Positions 1-13,721 of a stretch of 64,000 nucleotides of DNA are shown here, in pieces. Source of the DNA: Sphagnum magellanicum (taxonomy: Eukaryota > Streptophyta > Sphagnopsida > Sphagnales > Sphagnaceae); the NCBI GenBank assembly GCA_021904315.1, contig CM038912.1:16641061-16705060 (forward strand), written 5' to 3'. The number at the start of each line of letters is the position of its first letter. Position 1 is the stretch's first letter. The notes under the pieces were generated by a model that was not told where the DNA came from, did not search any database, and saw only the letters and a program-made list of their open reading frames with translations. The position numbers were made by a program, and so were the translations under genes.

Positions 1-3000
1 GATGGATCTAATGGTAAAGCTATAGGCACAGCAGTATTGGCCACTGCTTTTGCTAACAATACTTCCGCAATTGGAGTCTCTGAACAAAGAGAGCTTTCAG
101 TTGCAGATGTGGAAGCTGCACTAAAGAATGCAGAGGATGAGGCAGATTATATGGCCATGAAGCAAGTTGAGCAGGAGGAAGCTGCAGAAAACCAAGAATT
201 CACTGAGGAAGGTTTTGCTGCAAACATAGATGAAGAAGATTTAGCAGATGACACCGAGGAAGCAGGAAGAGGAGGGGTCAATCCTGGGATGGTGCAGTTT
301 GAAAGCATGGAGGTAGCTGGAGCCTTGAGAGTAGAACAAGGAGCAGTAGAGGCTCTTCGAACTACTGTTGCTGAGGAGAGCACTTTTGCAGGAACAACTC
401 TTCTTCCTGCTGACGTTGAAGAGGATATGGATATGCTGGCTGATGTCCGGCAGATGGCGGCAGCTGCAGCAGCAGCAGGTCGTGAAAAGACCTCTTTTGA
501 GGATCAACTTCGACCAGTGGAGCGTTTTGCCATGCGTTTTCTTGAGCTTTGGGATCCACGGGCCGAGAATCTGGCTGTTGTAGCACAGGTCTGGTCATTG
601 GTTGCCAATAGGATGGAGTTCTTTACCCCAACAAGGCATATCTCAGAAATGTCTCTGGAAGTTGCAAACAGCCAGTCTGCTTCTTGGCGTCTTTGTCAAG
701 AAAGTTTTGTGTATTGCTTGTAGACAGAGTGCATATGGGAAGTGATCTCACATTTTTGGGTACAGGTGGCATTTGAGGAGAAGGAGTGGGAACTGGATCA
801 GCTGGAAAAATTGAAAGAAGAACAGGAGGCGGAGATGGATGAGGAAAACGAACCACTCTCTTATGAAAGTAAGTGGAACATTCTTGTCAGGAATGAGGTG
901 ACACATGGCACAGCAAAAAACTCCAGGAACTAACTGCTTTGCACTATTAATCTTCATCTGATTTGGTAGACATTTCTGCAGCTCATAAAGTCCAGAGCAA
1001 GGGTGGTGTCGTTAGTATGTTGCTTTAACAGGCCTATCATTCACACTCTTCTCAGGTTTCTGTGTTGTCTGAGTATTGAGATTTCTTGATTCTCATGAGG
1101 GTTAGTTCTGTGGATTTTAGAGTTGGGGTCTTCTCTTTTTCCTGCCGGCAGATATTTTGTTGTATCTGAAATCTCTATAACCTTATTATTGAGTTATCTC
1201 TCAATTCTGTTTCAGGTTATTTAAATTCTAAGTATGGAGAAGTTTGCATTACTTATCAAGATACTGGTTTAAGGGGTCTGTTATATCTTCTGCAGATTGG
1301 GACACAGCATTTGCAAATCAAGCATATCAACAACAAGTTGAGGTCCTAGCTCAGCAGCAGGTAAGCGATCTGCTTGTGTGTGTGTGTTTTCCCCACTTCT
1401 TTCAAGTGAGGAAGGTATGTCATTTGCAAGTGTATGGACTGTTGTGCACAACTACGTACAGCATTTCTCCAGGTAGTGTAGGATCTCAGGTCTAAATTTT
1501 GTTCAGACTGGTGCAATTTTTCTGATGATGTCTAAATGATGTTGTGTTGCCTTGTCCAATCAGGAGAACCAAAGGCAGCTGGAATGGGAGGCAATGGAGG
1601 AAGAATTGCGTGATGCTGACAGGTGAATCTGCTGATTTTTTCTGTGAACAAACCCTTTGGAAGTGTATACTATGTTGTATCCTTGTTTTGCTGTTTGTAA
1701 GTTTTGGATCCTGTGATTTGGTGTGATATTGGTTTTGATTTCAAATTTTCAATACTTGTATCTCTCATCAATTAGCATTGGGTAGCTTGCTGTATCCCTT
1801 CAGTAGTGCTTATCACTGACTCTTGTCCATGCAACAGGTCAATAGCTGAAGCTGCTGCTACAGTTTTGGGAGCAGAGAATTTCAGTCTCAAGTCTAAAGG
1901 AAAGAAGGCAAAGAAAGCCAAGTTCAAATCTTTGGCAGAGGGTTCTCTTTTGACTGCTGCTGAGACAGAGGAGGCAATTGAAGAATATTCAAGTGATCCA
2001 TCGTACAGAGATTCACATTCTGACCAATCACATCTGCCACACCGAGATCCCTCACAACGAAAACGCATGGCACCAAAGCTTCTGGAGGAGGAGTTATTGG
2101 CTGAGAGGCACTTGAAGAAGTTGAGGAGGGAGCAATCCAAGGAGAGAGAAGTCAGCATGGAAAAGGTTGTGTTGCTAGGGATCAGCTTTGTACCCCAAAG
2201 TTCTGAAAGTCTAATGAGTTTTAAGGGATTTTTTGGTGTTCAGAAACTTGAATTGAGTATCAGAACGAGCATGTGGTCTATGAGTTCATTTCTACTTGTT
2301 TTGACATTAAGTAATCATCAGAAATCGTGATTGTGTTCCCTTTTCTAAGATATGCAGCAAAGGCACAAATAGGACTCACTTTACCATCTGTGCTTGTACT
2401 GCCTTATAGGGAAAAGGGAAGCAGAATCTATCGGAAAGTGATCTCAGAAGGTCTTCAGATGATGCAAGTGAATTTTGTTGGCCATCTTCCACTGATCTGG
2501 AGGCCAGTGCGGTGCCTGGAGAATTGGCCATTCCTGGAACACGAGGTACAGCTATAGGTGGAAAGAAGAAAGCAGAAGGCACAGTATCCATAATGGGAAT
2601 GCACCCTAAGAAGGGGCCTGTTATCATGCTTGAAAAGGAGAAGAAGAAGGATGTAGTGAAGTCATTGGAGCATGTACCACAGGCTGCACCCTGGGTTAAT
2701 GCTGAAGATGCAGTGCTTTGTGCTGTGGTACACGAATATGGTGGTAACTGGCTTCTGGCAAGTGAAACATTGGCAGCCATACCTGAGGGGGGCATTTATC
2801 GAGGACGACACCGCCACCCAGTCCATTGCCGTGAAAGATTTCGTCAACTGCTAGCTCAAAATATTGCAGCTGCTACTGGGGACCCAAGTAGTGAAAAGAG
2901 TGCCCTCCATGCTGCCAGCAATGTGCAGCTAAAAGTGACAGAGGTGTGCATGTTTCCTTTGCATCCTTTTGAATTTCTGTCTTTCGAGTTTCAATTTTTT

Positions 3001-5875
3001 TTCCCCCACCCATAAACAGTTGCTTTATCGGTAAAATGACATACTTGTGAGTAATTGATGAATTATTTACAGTGAGCTGATTGAATTGTATTCACTTGCA
3101 GGAACACACAAAACGACTTTTGGATGTGGTGCAGACACTTCCAGATGATGAGCTACTCCTACCACGGCACTTTGTGGCATTATTGTCTGTCGTGCAAGCC
3201 CAGAAAAATGTCACTGGTCAGCAAGTGCCTGTGAAGCTAACTGTTCCAGTCCTTCTTAACTCTCCACGCCAACAGCCTTCTGTTCCTTTCACTAAGCTGC
3301 ATAGGTCATATCGGGATGAGGTTCTAATTGATAGGCTTCATGCAGGAAGACCAAATCCAGGCAAAGTCTTAGCTGCTTTAATTGAGTCAGAAAAGTCAGA
3401 AGCAAAGGTGGCTTCAACTCATGCTAACCTCAGGCAGCTGATGCCACCTCCCAAAGATCTGGCAAGCAGCATTGAGGATGAGTCCTTTTCTATAAAGGAC
3501 TTTTTGGTGGGGTTTACTGATGGTACTGCTCAGCCATCTGTAAGTGGAGGCTCGGAGCCAGCCATTGTGCAAAGTGAACGTCCACTTGTTTCTATTGAAG
3601 ACCTGCTTGGAATTCCTGTAATGTTTCCAGTGCACCCTATTCCAACGAAGGCTGTCCGGCATGTAGCTGAATTATTGGTTGACCAGCGCTACAGGTATGC
3701 TGTGTATTGTCCACCTCAAATCTGGTGCCTTTTTGTGTTCCCTTTCACCTGAGGTTTGAGGAAATATATAGGGGTTTTCCAGGCAAATTTGGTTGTTTGC
3801 TTCCGACTGTGACTAGATTACTGATTGGTGCACAATGTCAATGCAGGCTGGCCACAAAGATGGGACTGGAAGGATCTGGTAATGAGTGGGCAGCAGCAGC
3901 AGGATCTTTAACAGGTGTTGTTGGTGTGCAAGTTCCCACTAAAAGCAAGAACACAGGGAAGAAGCGCCCATCCTCAGATCCCAGTAAACCTCCCAAACCC
4001 AAACAACCTCACATACCAAAGCCTGGGAAAAAGAAAGAAGCACCTGGAAAAAGGAAGTCAAGCAACATGGCCTCTGACCCGCCAAAAACCATGTCTTTGA
4101 TGCGAAAGAAGGATCTTTCAGCACATAATGGGGCAGCGCCTGGCTCTTTATCCACATCCTCTGCCATTCCTGGACAACATCCAGCTGTCCCCAGAAAATT
4201 ACCTTCCACTATCAGGAAAACTGTTCTGGATGCCTCAGTGGATACTGGTCTTTTAGGAAGAGAAACTCCTGGATCACCAAAGGATTTGGAAGGTGTCCAG
4301 GCTCCGGGGTTTGTGGAATGGCCTTCCAATCCACCAGAAGGGAACCAGAATGACATGACAGTTTCAAAATCAAAGAAATCAAAGATCAGTGTGGCAAGAC
4401 CAGGCACTGAGGGTGGAGAAAAACCTCCTCCCACAAAGGAGAAAAGACCTACAACCCCAAAGAAATTGGCTTGTGCCTCTCAGAATAGGGATTTGGATTC
4501 AGCAGCCAGCTCTGGAATAGGTACTGGTGGGGACAGTGAGTATTTAGGTTCTTCTATTGAAAGAAGAATTGACCTCAATGACCTCAGCTCTAGTGATGAT
4601 GATGTGACCATAACTGGTGTTATACCAGGAGGTGCTGCAGGAAGATCTGAAGCTTCAAATGCTCCTCAATCTCAGTTGCAGTTGGCATCATCAGCATTGG
4701 AAGGCTTACAACCAAGGACTACAATGCCCAGGCAGATAGTGGGGACAGAGTCACCTGGCATTAGGACACTGAGGGATGAGTTTCGGTCTCCTTTCCTGTC
4801 AGATGAAATAAGATACAGTAGTCTGAGAGACGGATCTGTGGGAACAAGCCTATTGAAAAAGCATCCTCAATCACTTGGGGGAATTGGCAGTGACCTGCAG
4901 ATTGGCCTCCCATTAACCCTTAGAGGAAGCTTGATGGCACCTGGAACAGTAGGCCATACAGAAAGTTCCTCTTCACTAGCTTCTGCTTTTGGTAATGTAT
5001 CTCTTTCTACAAAACGAAGTGATTGGCCGCCAGTTTCTGCATCATCTGGATGGGAGCCTTTCAGTTCTTTACCTGATTTTCTTCCCATGGAACCATCACA
5101 GCTGCAGCATGATCCTCCTCCACTAGGGGTGTGGCCTAATCCTTCATTGGTGGATCTCGAATCCCCTGTTCAAAATCTGAGGAAGCTGTCTGACAATGTG
5201 GCCAAGAGATCTCCCAGTAATGGGGCTGGCTTCATTCGTCATGAAGGGAACCGGACCTCTGGGGGTGTGTCATCATTTCAGCTTCGGTGTGAGCCAGCTG
5301 TAGCTTTAGGAAGCATTTCTCCAAGTGTTGTGATAGGCTCCAGGGTTGCAGATATTGGAGCACCAATGATACAGTTGAGGAAATCTACTCTTGACAACCA
5401 GATTCAGGAGCTTCCAGATTTGGAGATGGTTGTGAATGAACAACATCTTCAAAGCTTGGGTAACCTGGCCTCGAGGTCCCTCCCACAAATGCAGGCTCAA
5501 TCACTTTTTTCAGCAGGATTTCCCTCTGCAAGTATTTCTCGTGGAGGAGGTAATTTGACCCAGCATCCGTTTTCTTTTGCACCGGCCTCTCCTCAGTTTC
5601 CATTCAGTACAAGCCTGAAGATAGGGCAGCAGCACCTCTATTCATCAGGGTCTCAGAATGTGGAATTGCCTCCAGATTTTTGGCCATCATCATCAGTGTC
5701 CTTCCCTAAACAGCAGTTGTATAATTATCAGCACCAGCATTCTGGTGAGGCATTGCCAACATTTGTAGGTGCTCCTGTGGTGGACCAGGAAGTTTCAATT
5801 GACTTGGGGCTTTCTCTGGGTCCTGGTGTCCCAGAGAAGCAGCCAGGTGCCCGCTTGCCACGAGATGAAACCTGA
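1..5875 (+). CDS. PIE1: PIE1/SWR1-like chromatin-remodelling ATPase, C-terminal part (5' end outside window)
   Basis: Seen: reading is open from base 1 and joins eight exons at GT-AG sites: 1-588, 766-868, 1296-1360, 1564-1622, 1838-2165, 2410-2943, 3102-3694, 3847-5875 (TGA). The phases agree throughout and give about 1432 residues. The first exons carry the acidic ADVEAALKNAEDEADYMA block, an alanine run, the RPVERFAMRFLELWDP motif and the EEKEWELDQLEKLKEE coiled coil typical of plant PIE1. Exon 2410-2943 encodes a SANT/Myb-like domain (about 2690-2850, PWVNAEDAVLCAVVHEYGGNW). The last exon is long, low in complexity and rich in Ser, Pro, Gly and Lys. Known: PIE1 is the SWR1-complex ATPase that exchanges H2A for H2A.Z in the nucleus. 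The Snf2 helicase lobes would lie upstream, outside the window. It is convergent with the starch synthase gene. Oddity: the C-terminus has a DLGLSLG motif. Identity is from recalled family motifs and I am fairly sure of it. Confidence 0.9.
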
Positions 5876-7493
5876 TCACTCTGATGGTGGGAAACTTCGT
5901 AGAATTGAGGTGCAAAGGCTTGGGGAAATCTCTTTTTGTAAGCTTGTCTGTGTAGTTGAGCAACCTTTTCTCATAGCTTTATGATATTTTGAGGGCTGAT
6001 GAGGCAGTACAGAATGCTGGAGGAATTATTTTTTCTTACTCACATAACGTTGCATGCTGTGTAACGTGTCTTTCTACCAGAAGAAATTGATTGCCATATG
6101 GGCACCTTGACATTCATATCTGCCTGCTTCTACTCCAGGTGATGCCAGTTAGACCCAGAGAGTCCTTCCTGGGCAAGGTTGTGTCTCTTTCTTGAGTCTC
6201 TGATTCACAGTATCATCATTTTGCAAAAATTGAGCCATATCTATTTGTTCTTCATGGTCCTGCAAAGAACTGCTTCACTCATCACATGGAAAACCAAATC
6301 TTAGTCTTAATAAGCCAGTTGTCAAATCTTAACCTGTTTTGTGCAGTGTGTATACACAAGAACCCCAATATATTATGCATGTACTCAATATCCCTAAGTA
6401 AATCATTTATCTCAGCAAGGTTTGTGCACAGATGGTGAACTTTCTTCATGTAGAATCAATACCCACATATTGTTTTTATAAGCTGGTGATGTCCACTGTG
6501 GCTCATAGCCTTTTGTTTTCCTCTTCAGTTTTAAAATATTTGTGTAGACTCAGGGAAGGATGAGGACAATAGGGTGGTTATTCCAGCTTGGCCTCAAAAA
6601 GAAATACCATGGAAAGAAAGAATTTGCAGGAGGTGATGAAAGCATCCATGTATGTTTTTGCAGTCTTCAGTATTTGCTTGCTTTGATGCTGTGCTGTCTC
6701 AAAAAACCGTACATGCAAAAGGAACTTCAAGGTGGTCCATCACGATTTGTCAACTAATGTCTCTAAACAGGGTACATATACAGCTGATGAGATTGGATAC
6801 CAGGGTGAAGAAAATGATAATTTTGGAACTTGTGATGATTTTACATCAAGCTGGTACCAACTTCCAACATCACATTGAGCTAGAAAGAGCACAATGTCTG
6901 TTTCTGTCAAAACACCTCTGATGCTTATGCAATTCTGTCAAAAGCCACTTCACATTTGAGTTGAATTCATAAATTCTGTTTTCATTTGCTCATTGCATGC
7001 AAAAGAAAAACACCATAATAAAAAAAGTTTCAAATCAATATTGTCTCCAACCTGAATTAGTAGTTGGGTGGTGCACACATTCACCCGACACCAGATTGTA
7101 AATTCCGTAATGAAAGTATACTACAGTTAGCCATTGTCATGCATACTTTTTACACTCTAGATCTCAGAGAATTTTCTTCCATATGTTGTCTGATTCAACT
7201 CACTGGATTCTGATTCTCAATCAAAACCAAATCCCAAGATGGCTAAATGGAGCACTTGACATGACTGTCATCAATAATGCCCAAGTCCATCTAACACTCA
7301 AATTGTGCAGTAGTCAGAAGCTGCTACTTTGGTGTCTGAAAACATTTAACTTGCCAAAGCCCAAAATCTACTGCAAGTGGAAAAAAAAAACCCAGTGTCA
7401 ACTGAGCTTCACCTTCTCACATCTTTGTGAAATAAGCTTCTTCTTCAGGCAAAGAAAAGCTAAAAAGTTGTCAGTTCAGGGCTTTTCAACAAA
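5876..7493. other. convergent intergenic region / 3' UTRs
   Basis: This stretch separates the PIE1 stop from the starch synthase stop (minus strand). No convincing coding region is seen. It should hold both 3' UTRs. An AATAAA-like string on the plus strand near 7016 could serve PIE1, but the distance makes that doubtful. Short open frames here show no family motif. Confidence 0.5.
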
Positions 7494-10400
7494 TCAAGGA
7501 GCAGCCACATTGGCTTTGGCCTTGGGAGCAATCTCTTCACCTTCCTGACCTGCACTGGAACCTTCCACTTGCAGTCCCAATAGCGCATCTTCCCATAACC
7601 TTGCAGGACCCTGGTTCCGGACACCGCCATACACTTTAGAGCAAGGAACCCACAGAAGAGAAGGGGGAAGTACAGAACTCGTGAAAATTCCAAGCAAACA
7701 TACAGAGCAAATGAATGCCTCAAACAAGAGCACAAAACATGAGAGGGGAACTTGGAGAATCTTGTTGGTCAAATGCCACACACTATGGAATAGTGCAGCA
7801 AACTTTTATCATTCATGGAGGTTCTGGAGAAGAGAAACTTGTTGGGAAAATGCCACACTATGGAATAGTGCAGTAGACAATTATCATTCGTGGAGGTTCT
7901 GGAGAAGAGCGTTACCTTCCAGGATAAGTCCTGAGCCATGCAGGCTTTGATCATTTTCTTGAAAGAAGGTGTCCGATATACCTTAAGAGCTTTCTTGACA
8001 GCAGTTGCTAATGCTTTAACGTCCTCTGGATCCACTGTTTCACACTGACAAGAGACAATTCCAGTCAGTTTTCCCACTACCTCTCCCTCATAACCAAATG
8101 GATCAAGTACATATCATTTCTCTTTAGTCTGTTGGGGAATTCCCACTGTAAACTGCACTCTGTACCTGATGACAATCTCAAGTTCATGCATAGTAGTGAC
8201 TTACATCCACGTTAAATGCTGTTCCAACTTGAAAGCCAGTGATGCCCTCCTGCACTGTGTCTACTAGTCCTCCTGTCGATGCCACTATAGGTACCTGAGC
8301 TTGACAACAAAAGGATACCTCTTTGAGGATAGATAAAAGAAGCATGTGGATTTGCCAAAGAAACCATCCTGAAAGTGTGAAGGAATAAGATGAATGAAGG
8401 GTAAAGAAAAAACCAAATTACCGTCCCATAACGCATGGCATGGAGTTGAATGAGCCCACAAGGCTCAAACCGACTTGGCACCAACATGAAGTCTGCCCCT
8501 CCTGTTATCATGTGTGCCAGTGGGGTGCTGAATTTTACTATACCCACAGCCTTGTTGGGAAACTTGGTCTCCAATTCCTCCAGCTGCTTCTCCAAATGTT
8601 TCTTTCCTGTGCCCTGGTGATAACCATTGGATGAGATGCTACAAGAGAACTAATGAAACCAAGGTGAGCCTGAATTGCCAGAGTCACATATATGTTGGTT
8701 CTTCTTGTGTCATTGGACAAACCCTTACCAGTAGTGTCTGTGAATGGTACAAAGGATGCTTCACATTCATAATGACATTTCATGCTCAGTGAAAAGTGTA
8801 AAGCAAGCATTGTAACAAGTCAGCAGACTCAACTTGACCAGAAGACATCCCTCAGCAAAATCAAGTCACTACTTTAAGCTGTGCACAATTGAATACAACT
8901 CTCATGAGAATTGAGAAGTTTCCATACTCATGATTAGCACAGCCAGAAAGAGGTTTAAAACTTTTTCTTAAACTCAAAGAAAGAAGTGTAACAGTGAGTG
9001 TCGACTTCATACTTGATTGCTGCCGTTTGATAAATGCGATTTATGTGCATGCCTTGGCTCACAAGGAAAACATTAAAGGTTCATCACAAGGGGGAAGACT
9101 AAGTGTCTGATAAACCTTGAAATACACGCCTAAATCTAGCTAGCGAAAGAACAGATGAGGATTATTTGAAAAGAAAGGAAAGACATGAGGCTTACTAGGA
9201 TAATGAGCTGAACATCATCTTGTAAAATCTGACTTACGGCTTCTGCAAGAATGTCAGATCCCTTTTGTTCCTCCAGTCTTCCAATGAAACCAATGACAGG
9301 TATGTCTGCATCCACAGGCAGCCCAACCTCAGCCTGCAAAGCCTCTTTCAGCAATGGCTTGGCGTCAAAGACCTGCAGAGACACAATTCTTGATTAAATA
9401 TCTAAGCATGAGTGACTCTGTAGGAGTCTGATATGCTGCAGACCCAGAAAAGGAAAACAGAAACAGATTTGCAATGCAAACATTTAGGACTGGATTTCAC
9501 AGGTTGATCCTAATAGGTGTGCTTCAAGCTGATTTCTCATTTTCTGTTTATGGGCACCGGAACAACCCAGACTAGTTTGGATACAGTTGGATGCTTATCT
9601 CTGAGCTCGTATTTCCTATCAGAAATAGCAGTTTTCAAATTCTGAACAATATGGACAGGTTCAACAGTTGAGATTTAAAAGTATACAATACCAAAGAAGA
9701 GTTTTTGACCACTGCAATATCCAAATGGGGACAATAGCTATGGTAGCCACTGGGATCAATTAACCTGGCTATCAGAGCAGAAGATCCAAAAAGACAGAGT
9801 AGTAGAGTAGGTAGTCAAAAGTACATGACAAGAATTGATGATACAAAGTATTCATGGTTTTTGCAACAATTTCACTACAGCCCAGATTGAGCATGCAACA
9901 TACCGTGGTAATGTCATAAGGGACATCCAGGTACTTGTCAGCTGAAGGATCCCACTCTTGAACATCCATGCCATTGACAATTCCCCGCACTCCTGTTTTC
10001 CGAACAATGGGGTCAAGTTCCACTCCTTTATCAGGTCCTGCTGTCAGCTCCTTGGCGTAGTTGGGGCTGACTGTCAAATTCAAGTCTGACTCTAAAAATG
10101 CTGCCTTCATCCAGTTGATTTTGCGACCCTTCACTGGTTTTTCATACCTGAACAACAGGAAATATTATGGTTGAGGAGATAAACAGGTCATATCCTGTCT
10201 TCAATTACAAAATCAACTTAAATTATTTCTTAGGTTGCCACAAAGATGCTGTGACTAGATTCAAGGAGATTAAGTTTCTAATCACATTTTTTAATCACCT
10301 TAATCAACTTCTTCAAAGCATGACTAAAAATATAAATAGCACATGTGTTAACAAGAGCACTTCCACTTCCTTGCACTTTCTGCAGATGGGTGACAGGTCT

Positions 10401-13400
10401 TATGCAACTGTAGGTTGAGATCTATACCCATCTAAAAAGTCGAAGGAGCCACGGAACTTATCTGGAAGATCCAATTTTGCAAAGTCCCCAAAGGCAAACC
10501 TACCTTGGTAAGCTATATTGTGCACACAAAATGCCACCTGCCAACCACAAGATTTTTGTTTTTGTTCTATTTCAGCAAGTAGCTTGACACAGGCATTGAA
10601 GCAATAACTGACTTGTATGTACATCCCTCCAATCAAAAAGAATGTGCATTAATAGCATCTTGGTTGAGTTTTGCAGTCCATTGCACATTCCAAGGATGAA
10701 TTCACAGATGACTCTTTGCTTGAGTTAGATGTCTTGTGCACCAAATCAATAATACTTGCCTATGAGAAAAAAGACTTTCAAGGCTCAAGGAACTGCGCAT
10801 TGGGAGACAAGAAGCCAACCTGAAGTCAAAGCCAGAAGAAGCTTAGAATTCCTGGGAGGACTAGTGTGTGAGGTACCTTAGCCTTTAAGAAACGTCCAAA
10901 AGCCTTGTATTCACTCTTCAGGTAGCAGGGAAGCAGGGCAGTATGCCAATCATTTGCCACAAAAACAACATTCTCACCTGCAAGCCATGCGCAAGCAAGA
11001 TTAAAATATCAAAATGGATATGTTTGTGATTTAACTTAGGAATTGAAAAGTTGAACTTTTTCAGTGTCGATGTCCTTAGGGAGCAAACCCCACAAAAATT
11101 CAATGACAGTGATTTTCCCTGCATGTCAAACCAAGGTGTGTGTTTGCTTGCACAACAGCAAAAGATTTGCATGACAACAGTAGCCCTAATATGATGAATG
11201 TCTCTGATTCTTGACCATCCAGTTATACAGGATTTAGGCATGTGGTTTCCAAGAAAAACAAGGAGAAACTAGCAGAGCACTGATGATAGCCCTCAATGCT
11301 TCCAACTCTTTAAGTCTCAAGAGCATGGTGCATACCATAAGGTCCACTGAAGTATTCATTGCTGTCAAGGCTTAGTATGCTTGCTGCCTCAATTGCTGCC
11401 TATAGACACAATAGGGGTAAATTTTAGTCATACTCAATCTGGACAAATGAAGTGAGAATGAAGAAAAGTCTGTGATTAGTCCTTGAACCAGAGATAGTAT
11501 TGCTTTATGAGACATTATAACCCACAGTTTAAGTGCTGGTCCTATCCTCTCTACTACTCAGAATTGAAGAGAAAGGAAACTCTATACAGAAGCAAGTCAC
11601 AGATCCATGGGACAGGAAGGACCTCAGAATGCACACCTTTGCCAGAAGAGAAAAGCGAAATTGGTTATCCTCATAATCCAATCCAGATGTTGGACCATAA
11701 ATCTTGCCTCCTGTCTTGCCCCAAACCTGTTTTGTCACACTTTTCAGTAAGGTTTTGCTCAGTGGACAACAGGTCAACACAGACAAACAGAGCAAGGATC
11801 CGACCTTTCATGTACTTGCAAGTCTGAACATGATCCTTTATGTCCTTACAAAGAAGTGTGCAAACATACATAACTTCTAGGATTGCATGCTCTGCAAGCA
11901 ACAAGCTGCTGTGAAAAGTCAAATTAGACCTTCAATTACATTTTCATTTGGCAGCACTTTTCTTACTCAGCTGAAAGTAAAGAAGCTTCTCAAGAAGTCT
12001 GTTGTGCAGTAGAATTAGCTAGCAGCACTGAACTAAGACTGTGAAAAGCACCTTGGCAAGAAAGAATGGGTGGTCTAAAAACACACGATCAACTCCGCGC
12101 TTGTAGGTGTGGAAAAAGCGCACAGTCTCTGTCCTGTCTCCCACAGTTATCTGCAATGAAGTTCACTGTAAGAATTCCAAATGGGAATGCTTACACTCCC
12201 TGTTCACACTCTCCTGCAGCCAGTAATGACACCTGGTGATGTTCTTGGATACTTTGGATATTGCATACAACACCTTCATCAATAGGAATAAGTATCCTAT
12301 TGATGCAACACATTTGTTTTTGTACATGACACTCACTTGTCATGATATTAGTGAAGGGGAACCTAAACCAATCGAATATGTTCAGGATGCATGGTATCAA
12401 AATTTGTTCATTGTCACAGCTTTCGCTACACTCCAATAGCATAGAGAAAGAGACCCCAATTCATGTCCAACATCACTCTGATGCAACAGGAATACAACAT
12501 CTTCATAAGTATTGAGAGCATCTCCAAAATTACTATTTAAGTCAACCAGAATAGAGTTGAGGGATGACCCTATACAAAAAGGTTAGAGATATTTCTGAAC
12601 ATATCAGCAAACAGGAAAAATAATGAGACAGACGACACTACACCAAACACTTGTTGACAATGTTAGTGTTCAAGCCCTTTGAGGCTTCAGTTATTCAATA
12701 GGAAACATGTGAAATAGCAATGCAGTGTCCAATGGGGAATGCATATAGCTTATTAACTCTAATGTAAATTGTCACAGATGAAGCAGGATCTGATGGAAAG
12801 CAAGCGGCCTCTTCCATTTTCCTGAAGCAGCAGATACAGAAAGAAATCAAACCTGCACAGACTTGTCTGTGTCCCATGCATCCTTGTACTGATCATACCG
12901 GGGTGACACTGTCATGACACGATGGCCTCGCGCCTGCCACGAGCAGCAAAAGACAAATTCAACTGAATAAAAAGGCTCTGGTTCTCAAATTAGACAATCA
13001 GGACCAGCTGCTCATTGCATACACACACTGGACAACATTCTTTGGGCTGAATTGCATCTACTCTGCCTACCAGTCCATATAAAAGCTCACAGGCACTGCT
13101 GCAATAGTCAAAGCCTCTTGTTAGCAGTCCAGAAGACATGGTGGTTTGTGGTATGTTACATTGCATTAAGTTTAGAGCCACAATAGCTTCCATTGTAAGC
13201 AGCTGGTGAACGTGCAAAGTATGCCCAGTATGGACGAGAAGAGGCAAAAGATAACAAGAGAAGATTTTTACAGCAAGAGCTGGTGGTAGGCCACCAAGGA
13301 CATCGCCCAGACCGCCCGTCTTACTCCAGGGAGCAACTTCAGCTGATACAAACACTATGTTCATGCCATTGCAGACAATTACAGCCCGATGCCCTTGTCC

Positions 13401-13652
13401 TCTGCTAGAAGAAGACGATTCCACTGCCTTGTTCACCTCCTGCTTCAATGTGGTGTCCAATGACTGCTTCTGACCAATTCTGATCGGCAATCTAGCTGCT
13501 CGAAGCCCTTGGAATGTTGTCAGCCTGTTCTGACAGCCTTGACCACATTGCGCTATGGGCAATGCTGAGCGATTATTCTTCTTGTCGCTGGCAGCGATTG
13601 CAGCAACAGATCGAGATAGCACAGTTGCCAATGCTACTTCTGCCATTGCCAT
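7494..13652 (-). CDS. GBSSI: granule-bound starch synthase I (waxy type), with apparent 1-bp frameshift in exon 2
   Basis: Seen: thirteen coding exons on the minus strand: 13652-13272, 12933-12854, 12150-12052, 11726-11637, 11399-11336, 10977-10877, 10537-10428, 10147-9904, 9372-9196, 8613-8422, 8294-8205, 8044-7916, 7610-7494. All use GT-AG. Residues 1 to about 95 look like a plastid transit peptide. Then follow the glucan synthase start [14 protein letters not shown], the ADP-glucose-binding KTGGL at residues 111-115, PSRFEPCGL and the second loop STGGL. The protein ends in [15 protein letters not shown], which is diagnostic of GBSSI. Known: GBSSI makes amylose from ADP-glucose on starch granules. 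The exons sum to 1874 bases, one short of a multiple of three. The missing base is in exon 2, between the codons for TVSP and YDQYKDAW. As read, translation would stop at the start of exon 3, after about 154 residues. This is either a real null allele or an assembly error. Confidence 0.93.
7761..7910. repeat. tandem duplication in last GBSSI intron
   Basis: Two imperfect copies of about 77 and 73 bases start with CTTGTTGG at 7761 and 7838. They share the blocks CACTATGGAATAGTGCAG and TGGAGGTTCTGGAGAAGAG. The second copy runs directly into the donor site of the last intron (GTAACG on the minus strand, 7915-7910). The inner block CACTATGGAATAGTG is itself nearly palindromic. Confidence 0.85.
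12854..12933 (-). other. GBSSI coding exon 2 with one-base deletion
   Basis: Seen: the exon is 80 bases, but both flanking exons need 81 to stay in phase. The first 11 codons read as [11 protein letters not shown] and the last 15 as [15 protein letters not shown] in a different frame. The break is at the CCC/GG run near 12898-12903, where the arginine codon between P and Y lacks one C. Splice sites on both sides look normal, so moving a boundary does not repair it. Confidence 0.65.
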
Positions 13653-13721
13653 CGGTTGTTTTAGACAAAGACAAAAGTGTTGCTTCTTTGCTGCTCCGTC
13701 GTCTGGTCCTCACGTTTCTTG

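Noticed and set aside
6560..7548. Short plus-strand frames between PIE1 and GBSSI
   Set aside because: No conserved motif. They lie in expected 3' UTR and intergenic sequence.
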